A stretch of DNA of 64,000 nucleotides from contig JAHIWE010000020.1 of NCBI GenBank assembly GCA_018816105.1, positions 1 to 64,000 on the forward strand. The letters run 5' to 3'. A program made the translations under genes and the position numbers. The DNA is from a bacterium (GTDB lineage: Bacteria > Campylobacterota > Campylobacteria > Campylobacterales > Arcobacteraceae). Positions 27,506 through 36,345 of this stretch are shown one piece after another. A model generated the notes under the pieces. The model saw only the letters and a program-made list of their open reading frames with translations, ran no database searches and was not told the DNA's origin. Position 1 is the first letter of the stretch. The number at the start of each line of letters is the position of its first letter.

Positions 27506-28658
27506 ATTATCTATTGTTATACCAACATATAATAGAATAGAACTATTAAAAGAATTACTTTTTAATATAAAAAATGAATTGAATGGTTTAGATTATGAAA
27601 TAATAATTAGTGATAATGCTTCTTCTGATTTAACAGAATCTTTTTTTATGGATAATGAAGATCAAAAAATTAAATATTTTAGAAATGAAAAAAATATAGG
27701 ATTTTTTAAGAATTTTTTAAATGGATTACAAAAAGCGAGTTCTCAAATTGTGTGGGTTTGCAGTGATGATGATAATATAGGTGAAAGAAGTTTCTTTGAA
27801 GATGGCATAGCTATTTTAAAAAGAAATGAAGCAGATTTAGTTTTTGGAAGACTTTTAACAAAAGCTACTTCAAACTCTAAAGCAGATTTAGTAGATTTAT
27901 ATCCATTTAAGAAAGAGTATACAAGTCAAGAATATATAAGCGATTGGATAAATATTAGGGAAAGAATCAGTAGTGCATGTTTTTTATATAAAAAAGATTT
28001 ATTTATTGAAGCTCATTTAAAATTTTTAGATAAAGCATTTCATGGAGGAACAATAGATTATGCTTTACATTATCATGTTATTCAAAACAGTAATAAAATA
28101 AGATTTATTGATAAGGTATCTTATATTTGGACTATTTCTCAAAATGAAAAATCAGTTAGTGGAGAAGGAAGAGGGGATTTAATGTGGCAAATGATGAATA
28201 TTTTTGCTTTTCCTATGGCTTACTTTAATGATAAAAAAGATTATGATTTGGAATTTTTCAATAAATATATACTTTATGGGGTTAATGCATTATTATCAAG
28301 TTATCATGTAGCTAAAAATGAGATATATTTTTCAAATGTACTAAAATGGATAAAGAAAGAAAAACTAGAGAATATTTATATCTTTGGAAGAGGTGAAGTT
28401 GGAATAGCATTAAAGAATTATCTAATAAATAATAATATTGCTATAAATTCTTTTATTGATGATAATGTAAATAGTAAAGATTGTATCTCTTTTCAAGGTT
28501 TTAATGAGAAGTTTATAGAAGATAAATCTTATAAAGGGATTCTTATTGCCTCATATAAATGTCAAGTTGAAAGAGAGATATTAAAACAAATAGTACAATC
28601 ACAAGTTAGTAATTTAAAAGTTCTTTCATTATTTGAGCTAACACTTGAGGTGAAATAA
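27495..28658 (+). CDS. Family 2 glycosyltransferase with C-terminal Rossmann-like domain
   Basis: A 387-residue protein. GT2 domain about 1-260: LSIVIPTYNRIELLKELL, EIIISDNASSDLT, KNIGFFKNFLNGL and the metal-binding CSDDDN. After it, about 286-387, comes a second module starting ENIYIFGRGEVGIALKNYL with INSFIDDNVNSKD and ILIASYKCQVE, the same Rossmann-like domain found in three neighbours, here at the C-terminus. It overlaps the upstream transferase by 11 bases and abuts the methyltransferase downstream. Confidence 0.8.
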   Translation: MNPELSIVIPTYNRIELLKELLFNIKNELNGLDYEIIISDNASSDLTESFFMDNEDQKIKYFRNEKNIGFFKNFLNGLQKASSQIVWVCSDDDNIGERSFFEDGIAILKRNEADLVFGRLLTKATSNSKADLVDLYPFKKEYTSQEYISDWINIRERISSACFLYKKDLFIEAHLKFLDKAFHGGTIDYALHYHVIQNSNKIRFIDKVSYIWTISQNEKSVSGEGRGDLMWQMMNIFAFPMAYFNDKKDYDLEFFNKYILYGVNALLSSYHVAKNEIYFSNVLKWIKKEKLENIYIFGRGEVGIALKNYLINNNIAINSFIDDNVNSKDCISFQGFNEKFIEDKSYKGILIASYKCQVEREILKQIVQSQVSNLKVLSLFELTLEVK

Positions 28659-29423
28659 ATGATAGATAAAATTGTAAATTTTATCTCTTATAAGATAATA
28701 CCTTATCTTACATTAGATAAGTTTGCGCCAAATGTTGCTCCATGGAATAGCTCTTTTTTAAATTGGTTTTATTTAAAAAAATCTATGCTTTTAGCTTCAA
28801 AATTTTTTATTAAAGGTATTTGTTTAGATATAGGTTCTGGTAATTCACCATATAAAAGATATTTAAATGTAAAAGAGTATATTAGTATTGATAAAAGAGA
28901 TACAAATGCTGTGTCTTATAAAAAAAATTCAAATCAAATTGATGCAGATGCAAGAGATTTACCTTTTGAAAAAGAATTTGCTGATACAATCATATTAAAT
29001 CAAGTATTAGAACATATTTATGAATATGAGAAAGTTCTAGATGAAATTCATAGGGTATTAAAAAAAGATGGTAAATTTGTAATTTCAGTACCTTTTATTT
29101 ATCATATTCATGCTGAACCAAATGATTATTTTAGATTTTCAGAATATGGCATAAAAAAACTTTTAAGAAATAAAGGTTTTAAAATTATTCAGTTTTCATA
29201 TAATGGATATTTTGGTACAACTATTTTTTCTATAATTAATAGTTTTATTTGGCAGGTTTGGAATAAAAATATATATTTAAAACTTCTTAGAAATACAATT
29301 TTTCTACCATTTTTATTTGTTGTTTTTTTTATAAATAATATGATTGCTTTATTATTAGATTTATTAAAGGCAGAGAAGTTCTCTCCAAACTATTTTATTA
29401 TATGTGAGAAAGAAAATGAATAA
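28659..29423 (+). CDS. Class I SAM methyltransferase with C-terminal membrane segment
   Basis: UbiE-type methyltransferase of 254 residues. Motif I is GICLDIGSGNSPYKRYL; ISIDKRDTN, DADARDLPFEKEFADTIILNQVLEHI and VLKKDGKFVISVPFI complete the fold. Residues about 205-232 (TIFLPFLFVVFFINNMIALLLDLL) are strongly hydrophobic and may dock the enzyme to the membrane, unlike the other soluble enzymes of the operon. The substrate is presumably a sugar or a glycan intermediate. No gap to the upstream gene; it overlaps the next by eight bases. Confidence 0.78.
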   Translation: MIDKIVNFISYKIIPYLTLDKFAPNVAPWNSSFLNWFYLKKSMLLASKFFIKGICLDIGSGNSPYKRYLNVKEYISIDKRDTNAVSYKKNSNQIDADARDLPFEKEFADTIILNQVLEHIYEYEKVLDEIHRVLKKDGKFVISVPFIYHIHAEPNDYFRFSEYGIKKLLRNKGFKIIQFSYNGYFGTTIFSIINSFIWQVWNKNIYLKLLRNTIFLPFLFVVFFINNMIALLLDLLKAEKFSPNYFIICEKENE

Positions 29424-30426
29424 CTACAATGAAGTGCATGAAAATTATAAAAATTGGTATTTAGATTTACAAAATCCAGAAAAATTTGAAGAAAAAAGAA
29501 ATAAATTTTTAAACTATCATCAAAATAGTGGATTAACAAGAGTTCAAATTGAGCCAACACAAAGATGTAATTATAGTTGTGAGATGTGTCCTATTGATGA
29601 ATTAGATCCTAAAAATACTAAAAAAGATTTATCTTTAGATGAATTTAAACTTATTATTGAAAACTTGCCTGAAAGTGTAAATACAATATGTATGTCTGGC
29701 TTAGGAGAACCTTTTTTAAATAAAGATTACATAAATATGGCTAAATATGCAAAAGAAAAAGGTTATATTTTAGAAGTTTATAATAATGGTTCATTATTTA
29801 ATAAAGAAATTTTACAATACGTTGATTATATTTATTTTTCTGTAGATGCATTAACAAAAGAGTTAATCCAGAATCTTAGAAAAGGCGTAAAATATGATAA
29901 GCTTTTTGATTCAATAAAACAAAGTGTTAAGTTTAGAGATGAGTTTAAAAATACTTTACAAGTAAATATAAATTTTACAATAAGCAATAAAAATTATAAA
30001 GAGATTCCTTTATTATTTGATGCTTGTAGTTCACTTGATGTAAATCTTGTTCAAATTCAAGCTATGGCTAATAATTATAGTTTAAATAGTGAAAAATATA
30101 TTGATTTTAGTTCTTTTATAAAAGAAAATAGTTTTAATAATTGGCAGTATATAATAGAAAATTATAATAATGAATATAAATTTTCTCTAACAATATGGTA
30201 TCCCAGAAAACTAAAAGGTTTTTGTAATTGGACTTTTTCTTCTTTATATATTACAAAAGATTTAAATATCATAAGTTGCTGCCATAAGGTGACAAATCCT
30301 TTAATTTTTGGGAATTTAAAAAATAAAAATTTAGATGAGATATTAAAAAGTGAACAAATAATTAATTTTAGAGAGAAACATATTTTAAATGAAAATATTC
30401 CTCTTTGTAATAATTGTCCATTTTAA
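29416..30426 (+). CDS. Radical SAM/SPASM-like enzyme D
   Basis: A radical SAM protein of 336 residues with C51-NYS-C55-EM-C58 after RVQIEPTQR, then TICMSGLGEPFLN, LEVYNNGSLFN and YIYFSVDA. The C-terminal region has GFCNWTF, ISCCHKV and a final PLCNNCPF, a SPASM-like auxiliary-cluster pattern. I use the ATG at 29416, inside the end of the previous gene, rather than a GTG four codons earlier. It resembles MoaA/SPASM proteins generally, with no close functional match known to me. Probable sugar or amino-sugar substrate by context. Confidence 0.82.
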   Translation: MNNYNEVHENYKNWYLDLQNPEKFEEKRNKFLNYHQNSGLTRVQIEPTQRCNYSCEMCPIDELDPKNTKKDLSLDEFKLIIENLPESVNTICMSGLGEPFLNKDYINMAKYAKEKGYILEVYNNGSLFNKEILQYVDYIYFSVDALTKELIQNLRKGVKYDKLFDSIKQSVKFRDEFKNTLQVNINFTISNKNYKEIPLLFDACSSLDVNLVQIQAMANNYSLNSEKYIDFSSFIKENSFNNWQYIIENYNNEYKFSLTIWYPRKLKGFCNWTFSSLYITKDLNIISCCHKVTNPLIFGNLKNKNLDEILKSEQIINFREKHILNENIPLCNNCPF

Positions 30427-30435
30427 AGGAATTGT

Positions 30436-31419
30436 ATGTATGAAATTGATGATTTAATCTATCCAATCAGTAGGTTTTGTCCAGGAAAATGTTTAAATTG
30501 TAATATTTATAAAACAGACCCTAGAATAAAAGATGAAGTATCAGTAGATATATTTGAAAATATAATAAAAAGTAAAGTTTTAGAAAAAACTTTTTATTTT
30601 TCTTTAACAGGTGGAGAGAGCCAGTTAAGTCCAAAATTTATACCTATTTTAGAATTGATTTCGAAATATAAACCAAATGCATCTATTCATTCAAATACAA
30701 GTGGTTGGCATACCAAAAGAACTATAGAAATTGCAAATAGAGGTTTAGAGTTATTTGAAGCAGGGAAATTTAGAATAGATATTTCTATTGATGGAATAAA
30801 AGAAGATTATGAAAAAGTTAGATTAACCAATAATGGTTGGGATAAAGCAATGACTACTACAAAAGAGTTATTATCTTTAGGTATGAAACCTACTTTTGTA
30901 ATGATTGTTTATAAACAAAACTATAAGTCAATAGAACCTTTTGTAGAAATGTGTAAGAAAATGGGAGTTAATTGGTTTATTGGATTTGCAGTTGAGAGTG
31001 AAAATTTCAATAATATTGGAAAAATCCAATATTATGAGAATAATGAATTAGATTTAATAGAAAAATCATTAGAAAAAATCGGGTTTATGGATACTAAACA
31101 TTATTCTAACTGGATGTGGGCAAAGTCAATATACACAAATACAGTTCCCCAATTTAATTGTTTTATGGGTAAAAAATCTATTATGATTGATGCTTATGGT
31201 GATGTTTATCCTTGTGGTGGAGCACAAGAGAAAAGACTTAATAAGATGTTAACTATGGGAAATATCAAAGAGTATAATGGAGATTTAGATAGTTTATTAT
31301 ATGAAAGTAAAGCTCTTAAAGTTTTAGAAAATATTGAGAAAAAAAACTGCCAACCATGTAAATTACTTTGTGCCCATAAAATAGAATTCCCTTGGGGAAA
31401 ACATACAGGGATGGTTTAG
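30436..31419 (+). CDS. Radical SAM/SPASM-like enzyme E (paralogue of the gene at 33620)
   Basis: A 327-residue radical SAM protein whose cluster motif lies very near the N-terminus: C15-PGK-C19-LN-C22. SLTGGESQLSPKFIPIL, IHSNTSGWH and RIDISIDGIKEDYEKVR follow. The C-terminus holds FNCFMGKKS, VYPCGG, NCQPCKLLC and ends with AHKIEFPWGK, an auxiliary-cluster region of SPASM type. It shares this architecture and many blocks with the gene at 33620, from which two genes separate it. The short N-terminus and the Cys-Pro-Gly loop set the pair apart from enzymes A, B, C and D. Confidence 0.83.
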   Translation: MYEIDDLIYPISRFCPGKCLNCNIYKTDPRIKDEVSVDIFENIIKSKVLEKTFYFSLTGGESQLSPKFIPILELISKYKPNASIHSNTSGWHTKRTIEIANRGLELFEAGKFRIDISIDGIKEDYEKVRLTNNGWDKAMTTTKELLSLGMKPTFVMIVYKQNYKSIEPFVEMCKKMGVNWFIGFAVESENFNNIGKIQYYENNELDLIEKSLEKIGFMDTKHYSNWMWAKSIYTNTVPQFNCFMGKKSIMIDAYGDVYPCGGAQEKRLNKMLTMGNIKEYNGDLDSLLYESKALKVLENIEKKNCQPCKLLCAHKIEFPWGKHTGMV

Positions 31420-31423
31420 TTTA

Positions 31424-32551
31424 TTGAATTTATTAATTGTATTTCATTCATTATATTCTTTAGCTGGGGGAGTTGATAATAGACTAAGCGAGTTAGAGAT
31501 GAACTTGCCTTCTTATATAAATAGAGAATATCTTTTATTTAAAGATGAGGTTGACCTTCCCCATAAGGGAAGAATTAATATATTAAAATCAATTAGTATT
31601 CCAAAATTTATTTTAAATGAAAAAAGAAAATTTAAATATTTAACATATTTATTTGGTATTCTCAATTTAATACTTAGAGTTTTAAAAACAAGAAAATTTT
31701 TAAAAGAAAAGAAGTTTGATACTATACTAGCTGTTGATGATTATTTTTCTATAATATGCTTAATTGCTTCTATTGGATTAAATATTAAGATTGTCTGCTC
31801 TGTTAGAAATAATTGGGATAGCTTATATGATAATAGTATGATTCATTTATTACCTGATTTTTTTTATAAAAAATTATTACCTATTTTAATGAATAAATAT
31901 TCTTCAAGTGTTCATTGTGTTAGTGAAGAATTATCAGAAAAGTTAAACAAGAAGTATAAAGTTAAAAATACGAAAGCTATTTATAATATATTTGATATTG
32001 AAATAATAAAACAAAAAGCAAATGAAGATATTGATATTGAGGGAAATTATTTCATAAATATAGGCCATTTTAATAAGCAGAAAAATCAAAAAGATTTGAT
32101 TGTTGCTTACAAAAATTTAAAAGAAAATCATAATATTTCAGAGAAATTAATTTTAATTGGAGATGGTGCAAATATAATAGATTGTAAGAACTTAGTAAAA
32201 GATTTTAATCTAGAAAAGGATGTTATCTTTCTAGGAAAACAATCAAATCCTTATAAGTACTTAAAAAGAGCATCTTTATATATTTCTAGTTCTTTATATG
32301 AAGGTTTACCTGCTGTATTTATTGAGTCATTAATTCTTGAAATCCCAATAGTTAGTTATGAGTTTGAAACAGGTTCTAGAGAACTTACATCGAACCTTTG
32401 TTCTTTGACTCCAGATAGTTTAGTAAATCAAATGGTTTATTTTATCTCACATAAGAATCTTATACATGAGTCTATATCCAAAGGAAATGAGATAGTTAAA
32501 AATAAATTTGAAAAAGAAGTAATTTTAAATAAATGGTTGGAATTATTGTGA
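31424..32551 (+). CDS. Family 4 glycosyltransferase
   Basis: GT-B transferase of 375 residues. LIVFHSLYSLAGGVDNRLSELEMN at the N-terminus contains the acceptor-side glycine loop; YFINIGHFNKQKNQKDLIVAYKNL, LILIGDGANIIDCKNLV, VIFLGKQSNPYKYLKRASLYISSSLYEGLPAVFIESLI form the donor domain with the E-x7-E motif in EGLPAVFIE. TTG start four bases after the upstream stop. It is inserted between the two paralogous radical SAM genes together with the following methyltransferase. Confidence 0.85.
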   Translation: MNLLIVFHSLYSLAGGVDNRLSELEMNLPSYINREYLLFKDEVDLPHKGRINILKSISIPKFILNEKRKFKYLTYLFGILNLILRVLKTRKFLKEKKFDTILAVDDYFSIICLIASIGLNIKIVCSVRNNWDSLYDNSMIHLLPDFFYKKLLPILMNKYSSSVHCVSEELSEKLNKKYKVKNTKAIYNIFDIEIIKQKANEDIDIEGNYFINIGHFNKQKNQKDLIVAYKNLKENHNISEKLILIGDGANIIDCKNLVKDFNLEKDVIFLGKQSNPYKYLKRASLYISSSLYEGLPAVFIESLILEIPIVSYEFETGSRELTSNLCSLTPDSLVNQMVYFISHKNLIHESISKGNEIVKNKFEKEVILNKWLELL

Positions 32552-33627
32552 ATTGTCCAAATTGTAAAAAAAGTACAAAAAGTGTTTATAAAAATAAGGC
32601 TATGCCCTATGGAATATCTTTAAAAGATATAAAAATAGATATTGAGATTGAATATTGCGTAAATTGTGGTTTTACTTTTCAATCATCTTCTTACAATGAA
32701 GAGTATGACTTTAATATATCTAAACTTTATGAATCATATACAATATCAAATATGTATAACTTCCCAAATAGAAGTATTACAAATATTAAAGCTTTAGATT
32801 TTATAAGTGAAGATGTAGATAATGAAATTAATTTTAATGTATTAGAGATAGGTTCAAATAGGGGAGACTTCTTGTATTTGTTAAAAGAAAAGTTTCCAAA
32901 TATTAATATTTTAGGTTGTGAACCAACAAATTTTAAAGAGTTAAGTATTCCCACAATTAACGCTTTTTTTGATAAAAATTTATTTAATACAAAATTTGAT
33001 TTGATTATTTTGAGACATACTTTAGAGCATATAAAAAATCCTAAATTATTTATTGAAGAGTTAGAGTATTTACAAAAAAATAGTTCTAAACTTTTTATTG
33101 AAGTACCAAATATAGTATATTCTTTGGAAAACTTTATTGAAGATTTTACTCCAGATCATGTAAACTTTTTTGATAGTAGTTTTTTAATAAATTTAGTTAA
33201 TAAAAAAGTTTTAAAACTAGATGATAGAGAATACCTATATGTATTGTTTGAAAATAGTAAAGCAGATGAAAAATCAGAAAAGTCTAGTTTTAATTTGATT
33301 GAATTATTTAAAACTTATGAAGAAAGAGTAGAGCAATTATTAGATAAAGTATCAAGATATGATAGAATAATTTTTTATGGTATTAGTAACTTTTATTTAT
33401 GGACTTTTTCAAAATTAAAAGACAAAATAAAAGATAAAGAAGTATATTTTATGGATGATTTTTTAAAAGAAGATAAGATAAATAATTTGCCTAAATTAGA
33501 TAAATTAAATAAAAACGATTTAGTGATACTTTGTAGTTCAAATAAAAATATTCAAAGGCAGATGAGTGAAAAACTTCCAAAAAATATTAGCATTCTTTAT
33601 CCTTGGGAGAAAATAATTAATGTATAA
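32548..33627 (+). CDS. C-methyltransferase-like three-domain protein
   Basis: About 359 residues. The N-terminal zinc-binding module NCPNCKKS...EYCVNCGF is the type found in sugar C-methyltransferases (TylC3/NovU family). The SAM-binding core has VLEIGSNRGDFLYLL, LGCEPTNF and IILRHTLEHI. The C-terminal module RIIFYGISNFYLWTFSKL with YFMDDFLKEDKI resembles the Rossmann-like domain of the neighbours. GTG at 32548 overlaps the previous TGA and places the CxxC at the extreme N-terminus; an ATG five codons upstream is the alternative. Sugar branching by C-methylation is plausible, O-methylation not excluded. Confidence 0.78.
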   Translation: MNCPNCKKSTKSVYKNKAMPYGISLKDIKIDIEIEYCVNCGFTFQSSSYNEEYDFNISKLYESYTISNMYNFPNRSITNIKALDFISEDVDNEINFNVLEIGSNRGDFLYLLKEKFPNINILGCEPTNFKELSIPTINAFFDKNLFNTKFDLIILRHTLEHIKNPKLFIEELEYLQKNSSKLFIEVPNIVYSLENFIEDFTPDHVNFFDSSFLINLVNKKVLKLDDREYLYVLFENSKADEKSEKSSFNLIELFKTYEERVEQLLDKVSRYDRIIFYGISNFYLWTFSKLKDKIKDKEVYFMDDFLKEDKINNLPKLDKLNKNDLVILCSSNKNIQRQMSEKLPKNISILYPWEKIINV

Positions 33628-34594
33628 AATAGAAGATATAAATTATATGGTTTCACTTTTTTGTCCTGGAGAGTGTGTTAATTGTAATATTTGGCAATAT
33701 GATAAAGATGAGATTAGAAAAGATGAGTTAGATTTAACTACTTTTGAAAATATTTTCAAATCAAAATATCTTAAAGATACAAACTACTTTGACTTAACTG
33801 CTGGAGAATCCCAACTTAGCCCTAAATATGTAGATGTTGTAAAAACTATTAGTACAAATAAACCTCATGCTTTTATTCATACAAATATAAGTGGTTGGTA
33901 TCCAAAAAAACATTTTGAAGTTACAAAAGAGTGTTTAAAATATGTAAAAAAAGAGAATTTTAGATTAGATATTTCTTTAGATGGTTCTGAAAATAACTAT
34001 AAAAAAATTAGATTAGTAAAAAATGGTTATGGAAAAGTTCAAGAGAGTATTAAGCTATTGAAATCTCTTGGGATAAAATTAAGAGTTACTATGATTGTCT
34101 ATAAAGACAATTATGAAGATATACCTTGGCTAGTGAATTTTGCAAAAGAGAATGACATAGGTTATTTTATAGGATATGCAAGAAATGCTGGATTATTACA
34201 AAATAAAGAGAATAAATATTTATATACAGATGATGAACTTAGTAAAATTGAAAATTTACTTACAGATGTAAAATGGTTAGATGAAAGAAGAAAACCTAAT
34301 TGGCTTTGGGCTAAATCAATTTATAAAGATGAGGTTCCTTATTTTAATTGTTTTATGGGTAAGAGAGCAATTGTAATTGATCCATATGGAAATGTATTTC
34401 CTTGTAATGAACTTTTAGAAAGTTTGAAAATGGGAAATCTAAAAGATTATATGGGTAATCTAGACGCTCTTTTAGAATCTAAACAAGCACAAGATGTCTT
34501 AAAAAAAGTAGAGAATAAAGATTGTCAGCCTTGTTCTATGTTATGTGCTCATAAAATAGAATTTCCTTGGGGAAAACAAGTAGGACTTCAATAA
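33620..34594 (+). CDS. Radical SAM/SPASM-like enzyme F (paralogue of the gene at 30436)
   Basis: A 324-residue radical SAM protein with C15-PGE-C19-VN-C22, DLTAGESQLSPKYV, IHTNISGWY, RLDISLDGSENNYKKIR and the C-terminal set FNCFMGKRAIVIDPYGNVFPCNE, DCQPCSMLCAHKIEFPWGK. Nearly block-for-block alignable to the gene at 30436, though GG in TGGES is AG here, so the two probably act on related substrates. Its stop overlaps the asnB ATG by one base (TAATG), which couples it to an amidotransferase. Confidence 0.83.
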   Translation: MYKIEDINYMVSLFCPGECVNCNIWQYDKDEIRKDELDLTTFENIFKSKYLKDTNYFDLTAGESQLSPKYVDVVKTISTNKPHAFIHTNISGWYPKKHFEVTKECLKYVKKENFRLDISLDGSENNYKKIRLVKNGYGKVQESIKLLKSLGIKLRVTMIVYKDNYEDIPWLVNFAKENDIGYFIGYARNAGLLQNKENKYLYTDDELSKIENLLTDVKWLDERRKPNWLWAKSIYKDEVPYFNCFMGKRAIVIDPYGNVFPCNELLESLKMGNLKDYMGNLDALLESKQAQDVLKKVENKDCQPCSMLCAHKIEFPWGKQVGLQ

Positions 34595-36345
34595 TGTGTG
34601 GAATTGTTGGAACAAATTTTAAAACAGAGAAGTTTTATAAATCTATTGAATTATTAGACCATAGAGGTCCTGATAATCATGGATATTTTGAATTTGAAAA
34701 TAATCAGTTTGGTCATACTAGGCTTAGTATTATTGATTTAAATGATGAAGCAAATCAACCAATGGTTTTTGATAATTTAGTTATTACATTTAATGGAGAA
34801 ATTTATAATTATCAAGAATTAATTAAAAATGAAGATTTAAAATGTATTACAAAGTCTGATACTGAGGTAATTATTAGGCTTTATCAGAAATATGCAGAGA
34901 ATTTTTTAAATAAATTAAATGGAATGTTTGCTTTTTGTATTTTTGATAAAAAGAAAAAAAGCTTTTTTTGTGCAAGGGATAGATTTGGTAAAAAACCATT
35001 TTATTATTATTATCAAAATAATAAGTTCATATATGCAAGTGAAATAAAATCTATTTTAAATCTTTTAGATTCTACTCCTACAATGAATGAAATAGCTCTT
35101 AGTGAATATCTTTCTTTCATGACACCAATTAATAATAATACATTTTATAAAGGTATAAATAAACTTTCAGCTGGGCAATTAATTTATTTTGATGAGAAAA
35201 ATTTTAAAGTAAGTTCATATTATGATATAGATAATATAAAAACAACACAATTTGATGAAAAAATTGTTTTAGAAAATATAGAAACTAAATTAATTAAGTC
35301 AGTAAAAAGTAGGTTAGTATCTGATGTAGAGGTTGCAACGCTTCTATCAGGTGGAGTTGATTCTTCTTTAACATCTGCTTTATATTCAAAATATAGTAAA
35401 AACCAAATAAATACTTTTTGTATAGGTTATGACGAGCATTTACATTATAGTGAAACCTCATATGCTCAAATTGTAGCAAAACATATAAATTCAAATCATC
35501 ATGAATTAATAATTGGTAGAAAAGATTTTATTGAAACAATTGATAAAATGTTAGAGTATACAGATGAACCTTTTGGTGATAGTGCCTCTATTCCTACATA
35601 TTTACTTAGTAAATACATTCACAAACAAGGTATAAAAGTAGCATTGTCTGGGGAAGGAAGTGATGAAAGTTTTTTAGGTTATGATAACTATTTTAAAATG
35701 CTTCAATATTATAATTCAAAAGGTAGTATTGAACCTTTTTCTTTAACAAAAGAATGGGAGTTTAATAATAGAGCTTTTTTTAATAAAAATATTTATCAAT
35801 CTTGTGGAGAAACATTTACTGAAAAGCAAAAAGAAAAACTTTTTCTAAATTATAAAGAAAAAAATCTTTTAGAAAACTATAAAAGTAATTATAGTGCCAT
35901 TAAATGGCTTACTTATATTGATTTTAAAGTTTGGATAGCTGAAGTTTTAATGACTAAAATAGATAAAATGTCAATGGCTAATTCTTTAGAATTGAGAGCA
36001 CCTTTTTTAGATTTCAATTTAGTTGAATATATGTTAAGTGTGGATGAGAATTTGAAAAAAGGAAATACAAATAAATATTTATTAAAACAAATTGCTGAAA
36101 AATATTTGCCCAAAGAGATTGTACATAGACAAAAAAAAGGTTTTAGTTCACCATTTATTGAATGGACTTTAGAAGAGTATAAGCAAGAGAGTTTAAATAT
36201 CATTTTAGAAGTTAATGCAACTCTAAATATATTTAATAAGAGTTTTATACACTTCTTATATAATGAAGCAAAAGAAAAAAGATTTAAACAGCATTTTTGG
36301 AATTTGTTTATCTTTTCAAAATGGTTTAAAAAGGTATACCTATGA
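34594..36345 (+). CDS. Glutamine-hydrolysing asparagine synthetase-like amidotransferase (AsnB/WbpS type)
   Basis: A 583-residue two-domain enzyme. Class II glutaminase: nucleophile Cys2 in MCGIVGTNF, LDHRGPDNHGYF, FGHTRLSIIDL, FNGEIYNYQEL, SDTEVI. ATP-pyrophosphatase synthetase domain with SGGVDSS at 252-258, EPFGDSASIPTYLLSK, SGEGSDESFLGYD and a DKMSMANSLELRAPFLD segment. The ATG at 34594 is fixed by the need for Cys2. In glycan clusters such enzymes amidate carboxyl groups of sugars or peptides instead of making free asparagine; context favours that (inference). The stop overlaps the next ATG (ATGA). Confidence 0.88.
   Translation: MCGIVGTNFKTEKFYKSIELLDHRGPDNHGYFEFENNQFGHTRLSIIDLNDEANQPMVFDNLVITFNGEIYNYQELIKNEDLKCITKSDTEVIIRLYQKYAENFLNKLNGMFAFCIFDKKKKSFFCARDRFGKKPFYYYYQNNKFIYASEIKSILNLLDSTPTMNEIALSEYLSFMTPINNNTFYKGINKLSAGQLIYFDEKNFKVSSYYDIDNIKTTQFDEKIVLENIETKLIKSVKSRLVSDVEVATLLSGGVDSSLTSALYSKYSKNQINTFCIGYDEHLHYSETSYAQIVAKHINSNHHELIIGRKDFIETIDKMLEYTDEPFGDSASIPTYLLSKYIHKQGIKVALSGEGSDESFLGYDNYFKMLQYYNSKGSIEPFSLTKEWEFNNRAFFNKNIYQSCGETFTEKQKEKLFLNYKEKNLLENYKSNYSAIKWLTYIDFKVWIAEVLMTKIDKMSMANSLELRAPFLDFNLVEYMLSVDENLKKGNTNKYLLKQIAEKYLPKEIVHRQKKGFSSPFIEWTLEEYKQESLNIILEVNATLNIFNKSFIHFLYNEAKEKRFKQHFWNLFIFSKWFKKVYL

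Noticed and set aside
20789..34594. Radical SAM genes as RiPP maturases with a nearby precursor peptide
   Set aside because: No small precursor-like ORF, RiPP recognition domain or peptidase/exporter lies in the operon; the only tiny ORF (17979-18035) is nine genes or more from most of them and has no core-peptide look.
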